From Pelecanus crispus (Eukaryota; Chordata; Aves; Pelecaniformes; Pelecanidae): a DNA stretch of 64,000 bases. Shown here piece by piece: positions 12,038-24,707 of this stretch. Every line of letters begins with the position of its first letter. Within the stretch, counting starts at the first letter, position 1. Under the pieces are notes generated by a model, which searched no databases, was not told the origin of the DNA, and saw only the letters and a program-made list of their open reading frames with translations. The DNA lies in the NCBI RefSeq assembly GCF_030463565.1, contig NC_134644.1:130569388-130633387 (forward strand), in the 5' to 3' direction. Made by a program: the position numbers and the translations under genes.

Positions 12038-15000
12038 ACTTATACATACTTAAAAACTATAGCAGTAAAGTTCATGCAGTAGTTTTATAATAGGTTTTTC
12101 TGTAAATTATGATCTGTAGGCATCTAACACTATGTTGATAGTGTAAAACATTACACTATTTATAGTGTTTATTGGCTCTTGGAAAACGGGGGGGGTAAAT
12201 TTTTCATTACAAAATTGGAAACAGTTATAGGAGGAGGAAAGTAAGGTACATGAAAATTTATTTCAGCATCACACTTTATATTAGTTTTTTCTCAGACATT
12301 TCAGTATTTCATCCCAGATTGAGGGGGTGCTGCAAACTTGACTGCTTGCTTGGTCCCTCTCAGCACCTGAGACGTCCTTTCTCTGAGCTCTTCTCGCTGC
12401 TTTTGTTAATGATGAAATTACCTCACACTCTCCAATCTCTCTCTCTTCAACACTTTCTTTGCTGCTTTTAACCCCAATTAGTGAAAAAGACCTTACCCTG
12501 CCTTGGGAGTTTCTTTGAATTTACTATCTGCAGCATTTCTTGCTTAACACATTCCTCCCACCACAGGCAGTCCTGAACATCAGTGTCAGAGACACGGCCA
12601 AACATAGGAAGTCTAAAAGATGCCCTGAGAATGAACAAACATGAAAAAAAACCCTCTATCATATGAAATGAGATTGCAAAAAGTAGCCTGAAAAGGAGAT
12701 GAAAACTTGGTGCTGTGATAACAACATACAAAATAACTATCATAGAAATAACCAGTGCTCCAGAGAATGTAGACAAGAAATTTCTGTGCTCCTTCCCTGT
12801 CAACACAGGAACAAAGTAGACTTCCAAAGCTGTTTTCACCCCAAGTGCAATTAAGTGTGGATAACATGCTGCCACAAAAAGCTGTGAAGGTCAAGAAATC
12901 TGCAGTTTGAGGAGACAGTGGTCATTTCTGTGGATGACAGGAAAATCCACAGTATCATAATACATTACAACTGATTCAGTGCAAGAGATGTTAAATGGCA
13001 GCATTCAGGATTTAAGCCAATTTCAGATGATTACAACTCAGAATAAGCCTTCAAATGTCTGTGGAGGAGCAAAGGCCACTTAATCCCATTTTCGTCTGAT
13101 GTATATGACACTAATCATTGCTGGAGACATGGTATGGGATTAGGTGGGTTTTGGACCTAATCCAGGATGGTATTTCCCATATGCCTGCTCAGTTCTACTT
13201 TTAGCTTTTCTGCTAACCCCCTTCAAGGTGCCCAGAAGGAAAACAACTGTTGCCTGCATTTGTCTTAGCTTGCAACCTTGAGACTAAAATGCTCTCAAAG
13301 ACATGTAAAGACACAGTGCATCATATAAGAGTCAGGAAATAAATTCTTCTCCCCAAGGAAGAAACACTGTCAAAATATCTCCCAGTTCCCATAACTTTGA
13401 ACACTCCAGAGGGAGAAGCAAATATTCAAGGAAAACACAGGACTGAGCAAAACTTTTTAGAAGTTCAAATGTGTTGTCTGAACTATACTTTTCTATTTAA
13501 TCATTGTTTCCCAACTCTGCTTTTTTCATGCTGGACTTAGATGGAAAGGACAAAGACCTCTAGCCAACTTTTGCAGAGTCAAGAAGGTTGGTTTGAAATA
13601 CATCAGGATTTAAGAAACCTGGGAGATCCAGGACTGGCTATTCCAAGCATTCCAGTACTACAAGTCAAATCCCAAAGCATCACTTGATAGGCTTAAAAAC
13701 ACACAAATTTTTTAAAAATAATTAACTTTCAATCTATTTGTCTTCTGAAATTAGAACATTTAGTCAAGCTATTTTTCCAAGTTTGCACATACACATAAAG
13801 CATTAACTTCCATGGTTCAAGGCTTTAAAAAAAAATAATTACAAGATTACAAGGGTTCGGAGTTCTCAGTTCTAATGCCACTACAAAACAGCCAGCATGC
13901 CAGCACTTTTTTCTTTTTTTCTCTGCTATGATCAAGCTGTGAAAAAAATGAAAAAACAGGGCAAAGTCCTAATATCAAATAAAAAACTCCTATTTGATCT
14001 CCTGGAGCCAGACTTTCATCTCATAAATTGTTATAACATGGCCAAGAATTATACCCAGCTATTGTCCAACTAATCCAACATCCCCTTGATAGCAAAACCA
14101 TGAGATTCAGTATAAATCAGCATCCAGCACTATGAAAGGATTCCTGGGAAACACCTAAGTCATCAGCTCTGTTATAAATAAGGAATGTGATTAAAGGAAA
14201 CAAAAGCATAAGCAGGCCCTCACAATATTGTACTTTTCTTCCTGGAGCTTTTCTTTATCATTCCAAATTAAACAATTCACATGACATCTTTTTACCTCTT
14301 TTTTACACCCTGTTTGCAAGCAGCTATTGCATCTGTTTTCTCTTCCAATTTCCTTGCTGCCTCTGAAGCTGCTGAAGACTTGTCTTCATCTTTTTGATGT
14401 TTCCTGACTGCTAGTATACTTCACACATCTGTTTTTCCAGAGTAACAGATGTTGTTGCTCAACGAAAACAACAGTCTGTATGTTTAGGCTAGGAAGTGCA
14501 GAAAAAGCATTTAGAGCTAGTTTCTGCTTTTTCTCAGTAGATGCTTCAACAATATAGATTCTGTAAATAAAGTGCCTTTCCAGTGCATGTGCCCAGGGTT
14601 TACAAAGCAGACCAAACTACAGTGAACCTAGATTATTCTTGCTGCTCAAGAGGGCAAAAGGCAGCATCTTTCTCATGTATAAAAAAATTAAGGCTTTAGC
14701 CCTCCAGCAGTTATTAATATATGTAATTAAATCCACTACAACTGTTTTATTTTGAACAAGATATTAATATATGAAGTATTCATGCATACTAATTGCATTA
14801 ATACGATTCTGCTCTATTCTTCTGTGTTCTGTTTTTGGGCTTTGTGCTCACTAATGTACGGTACCATTCAGCAACAAAATGTCTCAGAACTAAGATAGAG
14901 AAAATAGACTTCAACTGACATCTAGCAGTCTGGCCAGAAGTATTCAGAAATCACCATTGTGCTCATGATTGTTATTTCCCTTCATGATTGTTAAATTATT

Positions 15001-15479
15001 TTCATGTATTGAGTTTTTCCTTTCCTGATATTTCAATACCATTGTAACTTAATCCATGTCTTTTCCTTTAATGAAACCACAGGTTTGTCCTATGTGCTTA
15101 CAGTGTAGCTTGAAAGTTACATGGCTCCGTAGAAGAGTTCATAAATTCTGCTAAAGTGACATGACTGCTGGAAGTTGACATAGGCATTACTACTCGGCCA
15201 GTAAGCCAGAGGCCTGTGAGGGCCAGCAGTTTCCCTCCCACATTTAAAGAAGTGCATCTGATACATAACAAGTCTGAGGAAGCAAATGCATCTCTAAGCC
15301 TATGTGAATCCACCAAGTTCTCTGTTAGCTGATGGCTGACATGTTCTGAATCATGACAATTATAATCTTCTGGTTTGGGTTGTTGGGATTTTTTTTTTTC
15401 CCCCTTTAAGTTCAACTATGAAAACTATAGCTACTATATAACCATACGTATAAAATGTATAAATGCTTATTGAATTCAC

Positions 15480-16385
15480 AGGATCACAGAAGTACTGGTT
15501 GGAAGCCACCTCTGGAGGCCATCCAGTCCAGCCCCCTGCTTGAGTAGAAGGGCCATCTCCAGTACTAAAGCAGGTCAGCCATGGCTTTGTCCAGCAGAGT
15601 CCTGAAAGCCTCCAAGAGCACCAATCCCAGCTCCTCTGGGCAACCTAATCCAGTGCTGCACCACCCTCCCAGCCAAGAAAGGCCACTCTGAACTTCCCAA
15701 GTTATGATTTGTGCCTTGCTTTACCATCTTGCACTATCCAAGAAAGCCTGGCTTTACTGTGCTTGTAACTCCCCTTCAAGTAATCTGAGGCTGCCACGGA
15801 GTCCCCCTTTAGCCTGCTCTCCAGTAGTTGTATGCTGCCATTAACAATGCCTTGCCACCACAGTTCCTTAGCACCCCTCCACAAGTCAGGTACCTCTGAC
15901 TATCTTGGTAGCTCTCAGATAGACCTTCTTTCAGTCCAAGATCCTTCCTGAACCAGCAGACCCAGAAGAGGACACACTACAGCAGCCTCAGCAGTGCCAA
16001 GCAGACAGAATAAAACCTTTCTGCTAGCCGTGCTTCTCCCAAGGTAGCCCAGCATGGGTTTTGCCTTACTAGTAGTGGGAGACCACTGTTGACTCACATT
16101 AGCCTGGTTCCTGCTGCGACACCTGGTCCTTTTTTATCAGAACTATTCAGCAGGTTGTGCCACAGCCTGCACTGATGCATGAAGTTACACCTCAGAGCCT
16201 CAGAGGGAGGCACGAAGCCCAGAGACTCTGTGCTTTGCATATCTCCCTGCTGAAACTTATGAGGGTTTTTTAACCCAAATTTCAGTGTTCTCAAGGTCTG
16301 TCCTAATTCAGTGTCATCCACAAATCTGCTGAGGGTATGCTCTGCCTCATCATGTGGGGCACATTGTTCATGATCTTTCCAAGAA
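15480..16385 (-). mobile_element. CR1 LINE, 5'-truncated, minus strand
   Basis: On the plus strand the stretch from 15480 (ATCACAGAAG, GGTTGGAAGCC, CATCCAGTCCAGCCCC) is the reverse complement of a CR1 3' end. Further on come the phrases CTCTGGGCAACCT, GCCCAGCATGGGTTTTGCCTT and GTTGACTCACATTAGCC, familiar from CR1. Near 16310 the minus strand encodes TLSRFVDDTELG, a degraded form of the CR1 reverse transcriptase motif usually seen as TLSKFADDTKL. The reading frame is interrupted and lacks the rest of ORF2, so this is a dead, 5'-truncated copy. The left (5') border of the element, near 16385, is an estimate. Confidence 0.8.
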
Positions 16386-17755
16386 CGGGGGTAAGGTAGC
16401 CTAAAGCTCCCTGATTCTCCATTTACCTTTCCCATCCACCTTCCATGGTCTGTCACCTGTTGCTCTCAAGGATAGCTCTCCCTCTTCTTCACAAACCGTG
16501 GTAGGGTTGGTATTCCTGTGAAGACTAAGGGGGGATGTATGTGTGTAAGGGCTGAGTAGTTCAGACTTCTCTGTATCACCCCTCCCTCAGTTGTCTCCCG
16601 CCATTCACCCAAAGCTCACATTTTCTCTGAGCTTTTCTGTGAGCAAACTTGTATAATCTTCTTTTATGCCCCTTACTACTCTTAGGTTCAGCTGGGCTTT
16701 CACCTTCCCAATTTCATATGTCCAAGCAATGCTTTTATGCTACACCTCTGCAGCCTGTCATTGTTTCCCCTTTTTTACATGCTCCCATTTTGCATCTTAG
16801 TTCATCAAAAAGCTCCTTGCTTGGCCAAGTAGGCCTTTTGCCAGAATTATGTGTCTTCCTGTAAAATGGGATGATTTAGTCCTGAGCTTTCAGGTAATTT
16901 TCTTTGAAAATCAACTGCTTTCCTTGGCACCATGGCAGCTTCTCAGTAGATTTTTGCCTGGCCATCCCCTAAACAAGCCAAAGTGTGCTTTCATATAAGG
17001 GGTATTGGAAGGACAGACAGATTGCCCCTGCCTTTGTGGTATTTTTCCATAACGTTAAATTTCCTGACTTCTGTGTTGACAGAGAAGTTCCTAGCATATC
17101 ACTCCACTCCATTTGATACTTTGTGTGTATCTTCCCTTTCACATATCGCCCTTCTGCAACAAACATCCCATTACTATTTCCCACTTCCTTCTTGTTTCTC
17201 CCCAAAAAAATGGAGCCTTTTTTTTTCTTCCTGTAGCCTTGACCGTTCACAAAATATTATGTGGAACTGCCCTCACGTTCTACAGAAAAATAGAATAAAC
17301 TGCTCTTAATGTGAATATTCCCTCACTGGTACTTTATATAACCGGTACTGAGGGCAAAATACTGAGAAATCTATTACTTGGAGACATGCAGTATTTCTTG
17401 TAGTGTCCACTAGCTAGCATTTCCTGATACTCAGTAGCAGAGGATGCTAGACATCTGGGAACCCTGGACAAAGAGGCACAACATCAGCGGGCATCAGGAG
17501 CATGACTGTCCATGGAACAATGCACTGCACAGCGCGTATGCACCTGGTACCATGGATTCACTTGGTAATGCAGCACAGGGTCTGCCCCAACACGTACCCT
17601 AAGCCCAGAGCATCAGGAAGGCCCGGAGCCCAGAGACTACTCGCTTTCCCCAGTATGGTTTCAGGCATTGAAAAACATTGCTCACTATCCCACTCCAGAT
17701 ACATCCTGGCTGCTTCTTGGACCACACTGCATGTTAAACAGATTTTATTGCATGG
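16386..17755. other. Intergenic sequence between CR1 and LTR
   Basis: The part next to 16385 may be a further, badly decayed piece of the CR1 element. Otherwise no feature was recognised. Open frames at 16649-16864 and 16983-17309 (plus strand) have low-complexity hydrophobic translations without similarity to known families. Confidence 0.55.
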
Positions 17756-18333
17756 TGTCATGGTTTAACCCCAGCTGGCAACTAAGCACCACACAGCTGC
17801 TCACTTACTCCCCCCAGGTGGGATGGGGGAGACAACCAGAAGGGTAAAAGAGAAAACATGTGGGTTGACATAAGGGCAGTTTAATAGGCAAAGCAAAAGC
17901 CACGCATGCAAGCAAAGCAAAACAAGGAATTTGTTCACTACTTGCTATCAGCAGGCAGGTGTCCAGCCACCTCCAGGAAAGCAGGGCTCCATCACACGTA
18001 ACAGTTACTTGGGAAGACAAACACCATCACTCCCCTCCTTCCTCTTTCTTCCCCCAGTGCTGAGCATGACGTCATATGGTATGGGATATCCCTTCGGTCA
18101 GGTGGGGTCAGCTGTCCCGGCTGTGTCCCCTCCCAGCTTCTCGTGTGCACCCCCAGCCTGCTCGCTGGTGGGGTGGGGTGAGGAGCAGAAAAGGCCTTGA
18201 CTCTGTGTAAGCACTGCTCAGCAGTAATGAAATCATCCCTGTGCTGTCAACGCTGTTTTCAGTGCCAATCCAAAACATAGCCCCATACTAGCCACTATGA
18301 AGAAAATTAACTCTATCCCAGCCAAAACCAGCA
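17756..18333 (-). mobile_element. Solo LTR, minus strand, same family as 40619-41212
   Basis: On the minus strand it reads TGCTGGTTTTGGCTGG at the start and TTAAACCATGACA at the end. It aligns by eye with the plus-strand copy at 40619-41212 in the GC-rich centre (for example AGCAGGCTGGGGGTGCAC in both) and in the A-rich 3' part. In this copy the TATAAA of the other copy is missing through a small deletion. A TGACGTCA palindrome is present at 18067-18074. No internal retroviral region was seen. The flanks CATGG (17751-17755) and CATAT (18334-18338) match at only three of five bases, so the duplication is not convincing. Confidence 0.85.
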
Positions 18334-21300
18334 CATATGATCTACAGACATCGGCCAGCTGTCTCCTAAGTAGAGATGTTAAAATAGTATAAACAATAGA
18401 GATGTAGTAAAATGCTCTTTAAAACTTCCTTAGAAGTAAACACCTGTAATCCCATAACTTGGTTATCTCATTTCTTAGAACTTTGCTGTTTGCCACTAGA
18501 ACTTGCCTTCACTTGGAAAAAACTAAGTGTTTGCCCATTTGGGTTTGTTCAACAGCTATAATAAGAACTTCCTGAATTTCTGTTCTCCCGTGGAAAAGGT
18601 GTCACAGCACTCAACTGAAAATAAAAATATTTCTAGATGGTCGTGGATTTTTTCCCATTATAGAAACTTGCTGGTTTTCTAATTATCACATTTTGAAGGC
18701 TGCAAGCCTTTTCCCATAATACATTTTCGAAAATATTTCCCCCACCTATGACATCTCTAACTCATTCTGCTAAGTATCCACTTTTAAGAATATTATTCCA
18801 ACTTTAGCCTCACCATTCTCTTTCATTTACTAATGACATAGGGCTACTTTCTCCTATGTGTTAGTTTCTGCATATCTGCTGCAGGACTGCTTTTTTATTA
18901 CCCATATTTGGGTAATATTCCTTTCAATTTTGTTTGCCTATCCCTCTAATTTTCAAGAATAAGGGATAAAAAGGCTGAGAAAGGTACCTGAGAATGACTA
19001 AAATGATGCACAGATTTCATTTTGGCAGAAAGTAACATAGCTCCAAGTACTTGATATTGCTATTTCAAATCAGCTCAGCACATAAACTGTTTACACAAGG
19101 CCTCAAAGTCAGAGTGTATTTAACTGATTCATATTCACTTGTGAGGACTATCATTATTCTAGGAAAGAACAGTTTTTAAGCTATTAAACAAAGCCAATAA
19201 TTTCTATGGCATAGCCATATTCAATATATATATACATGCTGCACCTACATGTTACGAATCTGTAATCTATTACATTTATGAACAATCCTAAACATCAGAC
19301 AGTGAATGCACATAAATTCACTGTGCCATCCTCCTAAAATATGTCCTCACACTTGTAGCAGTGGAGAAGCTGCACCTTTTGCCTGAAAAGGATAGCAAAA
19401 TGGAAACACAATACTGCCCTCCACCTACAAGCTCTCATTGCTCTCAGTGGAGCCCCGCCCTGCACTGTTACAGCACAGATTTCTAATATAACAAAATGGT
19501 ATATTAGTCAAAGATTTTTTTATAAATATGGGTCATGTCTGTGCTATGATGCACTTCACAGCTGTGATGCACTTGTCTGTAATGCGATAAAACGATCAAA
19601 GCTGAAAGTTTCTTGCAGACAGTTTACATTTTGTGATGACGTTCCCTGGAATCTTAAATGAAGCAGCCTTTCTTGTCTGTGGGCTTAGAGCTCTCCTCCG
19701 GGAATGGAAACATTAGCTACTGATGAAAATATTCATGAACTCTTTGCCATGCTGTTTTTATGGAAGGAAATTCCATCTATATCATGATCATAAACTGACA
19801 AGTAAACTAATCTTTGCTGTTATGTATTAGTCATATTTTCCCTTATGTTCTTTGTAGAGCAAGTGGCACATGAGTATTTAATTTAATTCTGCGTACATAT
19901 TCAACAGGGCTTTTATCATATCACCTCGATAGCTCATTTGGGCTAATAGCATTTAGCCTTAAAGCCAGAAAAAACATAATTTTTTTTACACTTAATACAA
20001 CAGCATATGACGTTTATCAGCACTCAGCCTTGCAAAAGTGGATGCTGATTTAAGAAAAACTAATCCTAAATCTGCACGTCTTAAGAAACTGGCCAGTGAC
20101 AACTAGGATCACAACTTTTTTGTTCACTTTCAGTTACAGTATTCATGAATTTATCTGCAGATTTTACTCACTATTGTATGTCAACATCATTCAAAGAAGT
20201 TTTCAAGTGATGATACACAAATACATTTAATTCTCCAGTTCGCATGGCAGGTAGTTTTCTATATATTGTTGAATGGTTGAGAGCGGAGAGTGTAGAGTAT
20301 GGATATATCCTCCATACTATGATGATGATTATTATTATTTAATATTCAGAACAACTTTGTGACACAAGACGAATAAAACAAAACCTAACATACTTACTGC
20401 CCTCAGAATAGTGCCTACAGCTTTCTGAAGGGATGTGTGGTTCCAGCTCACCAAAGACCTCTGAGAAACTTTCCTATCTGTTTTGCCTTTTATACGTTGC
20501 AGAGAGAACTTCTCATTTTCATCTTCATCAACAGGACACATTTGTGCATCACTATTAATGTTACATTTGCTGTTCATTAAAGGCACGGGGCAAGCACCTT
20601 CACTGCATCTAGCTGCAGTTTTCCTAGGAAGTGATGAGAGGAAAGCTTCCCACCTAGCCTGCCTCTTCTTTAGAGGGTATGCCATCCCCTGCTCTGGCCC
20701 CTCAAAATGCAGTAGCTAACAGGGATGAGAAGGGGAAGGGTCATGACCACGCAAGCTGCACTACTTGCATGTTGGATGGGGCATAGAGAAGCAGCCTAGG
20801 AGCTCTGTGCATGAATTCCCTGGCTCTACTCCTGCTTACCATTGCCAATATTACATCATTCCAGTAGGACAGCCAGACCAGTTTGCAAACTGCCATTGAA
20901 CTGGAGGACAACTGAGTTCATCTTTCCCACCTGTACTATTTATATGCAAGGTTTGCAGGAAAAACTATATTGCACACTACTCTATTTCTGACCCAAACAT
21001 ATGCTTGCAAGGCAGCCTACGATCACGTACAGCTTAGAAATAGTGGGACATAAGAAGGAAAAAAATTCTTATGTAAGCTCCAGCATTACTTACACTGTAA
21101 TACCAATTGAATTTGTGCTACAAGCCAATGATAGGGAGTTCGTAGTTATCAGAAGTGAGTTCAGCCACCCTAGGAATGTATCTGGGTAGCCGATTTCCGT
21201 GATTACGCATTCTGCTTCCCGATGTCTTTCTTACATAGGAAGATGCTCTAGCTGTTTAACTTCATCTCACTGGAATGTGTTTTGCAAATGTTTTAATAAG

Positions 21301-22401
21301 TTATGACCCTACTTGTCTATGTAATGCAGTTCCTCAAACACTTCAGCTATGCTCCTCTCCTCTCAGCTGTTTAAGCTGCAAATTCCGTAATGCTTGGGAT
21401 GTTTAGGAAAAAGGGAAGTTTATAACTTGCTAAATAGGGCTGTTGCTACCCCAGTGACAAATTCTCTGGCTGGATTAATATCTAAGAGGACTTTTTTTTT
21501 TTAAAGCATGTTTGTTATCTTTCATGACTCCTAGGAACCCTTCAGACTGTGCTGGATGTTTTCCACCTCCCACAGCACAAGCATCGCAGGAGACGTAACC
21601 TGCTTGCAGATCTCTCCACATGTGGCAGCTGCAGCAGCTGAAGAGATGCTCACAGAGAAAGAGTACACTACCTCCCGCTTTGCTGCTCATTCCCAGCATC
21701 AGCATCATGTCCTGCTTACGCACAGCTCCTAAGGTGGGGGAAGCCTTGCCGTTCATCCGCTATCAAGGGGCCCTCTGCCTCCAGGAGCAGCTGTCAGAGA
21801 CTTCATCCGTGTTTGAATGAACCTTGGTATTACTATACTATCGAAATGCTTAGGTAATCATTTTATTTATCAAATCCAGATTGGAGAAAGATCAAAAGGC
21901 TAAAAGTGGCTTTAAACCAAGCTGGGGGCGGGGGCAGGGGAAGGGGAGCGGGGCAGGCCAGAAAAACCCAAACCCAACATATCATGCCCATCATATTTCA
22001 AGAAGGCCACCCACCCTGAAGGAGTCTGGAAAGAGGAAATCAAATCAGGTTTTGGGTTACTGAGCCAACAGCAACAAATGCCTTTGAAGGTGTATTAAAA
22101 ACATTATGTTTACATGAATGCTAAAAGTGTAAGTTAAGAAGTGAGACTTAACATTAACTGTTACTGCCTTGATCGCTTTGATTGCTCTTGTGTTTGCCCC
22201 CTTGCTAAGGCCTTGAGAAGCTGCATGAACTGCTTTTTATATGATTTAAAACATTACATTGTTCTGTCTTCTGAGCAACTCAGAACCTCACTCTCCCAAA
22301 CCAGCCTGATCTCTGCAGCTTTCAGCCAGTCCACCCAGTTAGTGAAGACATGTTCATTACAGCATTTCACTGCAAATGAGATGTCAGTGTGGGATGTGGA
22401 C

Positions 22402-22447
22402 GATTTGTCAGTAGTGGGATTTGTCAGCAGTGGGATTTGTCAGCAGG
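22402..22447 (+). repeat. 16-bp tandem repeat, 2.9 copies
   Basis: The unit GATTTGTCAGCAGTGG is present as one copy with a single change (TAGTGG), one exact copy, and one copy cut after 14 bases. Confidence 0.9.
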
Positions 22448-24694
22448 ACCTAGGTTCTCAAAATTATTTTGTTGCAAGCTAAGCACTTGGCAACCTAATT
22501 AACACTAAGGACAGCCAGCAACATAGGTATAAGATAAAGTAAATTCATAGAAGCCAACTCATGTAGTGGAGGTCCACATGCATTAAGAAAGAAATGTGCA
22601 AGAAAAGCACGAGGAGTCTCGGGGAACTGGGTTTTCTTCAGGCAACACCTCAGCCACCCTGCTAGGCAAACCTGGGACCTCTCCCAATGACTCGCATCAA
22701 CCAACTATTCCCATTTCTCTGGGAGTTAGGATAGCTAAACCAAATAACTGCTCACAAAACTGTGAAAGTGCTACCCTCCTCCTATACAGAGGTTTAAATC
22801 ACAGGCCTCAGTAACAGGAGACATGAAAGCTGGCTCTTTCTGGTGCCTGAGGAGACCTGGACAATATTTTTTATAAACTACTTATTTACTGAAAATAACC
22901 TAGCATTCCTTTGAGAAGAAAGGCCATCACAGACCGGCAGCTGACAGCGCATCAGATACCTCAAGAAGACCTTGGCCATGAACAAGCCTGGAGATAAAAC
23001 AAATGGTTGACCAATTCTGGCTGGGGGGAGAAGGAGCACATAAAACCCCCACAACTTAATATAAAAATGCAGCCCCAAAGTCCTGTTTATAACAGTTAAG
23101 CCATTAAACTCCAAAACAAAGGGAAAAGCAAAGTTCCTGCCCCTGCTTGAGAACACCTGACTCCACCTCTTCCATTTTGCCATCACATCTAACAGGACTC
23201 TGAGGGAATCATCTCCTGGGAGGTTTGTCAGTCACCTTTGTGTCTCTCTGTACACTGACACCCATAGTCACTTTTTATCAGTATTTAACTTGCTCCGCAC
23301 ACTAGTTTTGGTTACTGCTTTTGAATGTAATAGCGACCAATTTAAAAAAAAAAAAAAGCAATATTTCTAAATAAATACTACACTTCCAACACAATAAGAG
23401 CACCTTCAGCCATTTTCTCCCCTGGCAACCGAGGACTCAGCCAATGCAAATCTGCCCTAGAGATAATTTGATATCCACCCTCAGGATGACAGTCTGCTTT
23501 GGGATTTCTAGTCACAGAGCTGCAGGCTGGACAAACACCAAGTAGCATGTGCACAGATACACACAATGGATGCAGGAACTGGAACACATGCTCCCTCCTG
23601 AGACTTGTGGAGCCTTTGCCCTTGGAGGCGTATCTAGTTAGAGCAGTCAGTCTGGTTGGTAGATCTTTGTGAAGGTACCGTAGACCCCCCGCAGCCATAG
23701 GCAAAAAAGGCTGTTAAAGACTTCTGGAGATCAATCTATGCAAGTCAGTCAAAAAGAAGAATAAGACACAAGTATCTTCCAGAGGGGAAGATGCTTTCCT
23801 GCTTCCCATAGCCCAGAAGACACAGGGTTACTCAAGGATTTTTGCATGCAACATACTCCCTGGGCCCTGTCTAACATGCCCTGGGCCGGAGACCAGCAAA
23901 ATGAGAACACAGGTTGGAAACTAAGCCATAGGCATTAGATTTAGAAGTCAGGCCCATTTTTTTTGTTCTTATTTTTTGAAAGTAATATTAACCACTGTAA
24001 CAATTAGCTAGGAATTAGTGGGAGTCTTGACACCAAGACCAAGTATCCTTTTGGAAGACAGGCTTGTGTTGTTATTTTCATTTAGGCAGCTTGTGTTCAA
24101 TTCAGTCCTAATGGAGAAAAATATAATGGCCTATAGCACGCCAAACTTAAGTGATCTAATCAGCCTTCTGACTTAACTACCACAAAATTAAAAAAAAAAA
24201 CAAACCAACCCAGATGAAAACACTCAGTAGAACAGCAGCAAGAGAAGTCATCCCCAGCTTTTCTGGCAGATGGAAAAATTGCTTATGCTAGCTGAATATG
24301 CAGTTATTTTAAAGCCTTTCCTCAGCACTGTAGAAATAGATCAGTATAAACAAAACCTAGTTATTTCCTTTTAGTATAAGGACCTTTATTGAACTATTTA
24401 AAAGAAATTAATATTTATCTATAATTGAGACGCTTTCTCACCATGAAAATTACTCTAAGAACATAGTTGCTAGCTAAAGTTCACAGCTCAATGGATGTTT
24501 TTGGTTTTTAAGACACTTCATCTAATTAGCCTGTAGTGGAAGACCACTCTAAAGGGCTAGCTCCCAAAATAGTTACCTAGATGTTTAAGCTTATTATAAT
24601 GAATGTACATTTGCTTAGTCTCACAGCACAATGCCAAGAGATTTTCAACGACTAGTTTTCCCATGACAAATTAGCATCTGCTTTTTTATCCCTG

Positions 24695-24707
24695 CCCCCC
24701 CCCCCCC
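24695..24707 (+). repeat. C13 homopolymer
   Basis: Thirteen C in a row, followed by T-rich sequence. G or C runs of this length are rare in this AT-rich window. Confidence 0.95.

Larger units (their letters stand above)
802..15479. other. Intergenic sequence, no supported gene
   Basis: About 14.7 kb between an LTR and a CR1 element. Open frames of 60-135 codons occur on both strands but overlap each other, use no consistent frame and resemble nothing I know. The longest, 135 codons on the minus strand at 12468-12875, is discussed among the findings. Simple runs are listed separately. The neighbour expected downstream of RB1CC1 in other vertebrates (ALKAL1) was not recognised here. Confidence 0.6.

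Noticed and set aside
12613..12894. Second minus-strand open frame overlapping the 135-codon frame
   Set aside because: Hydrophobic, Phe/Cys-rich translation of AT-rich DNA in another frame, with no family resemblance.
17931..18200. 89-codon plus-strand frame rich in Pro and Ser
   Set aside because: It lies entirely within the solo LTR on its antisense strand, and its composition reflects the GC-rich LTR centre.
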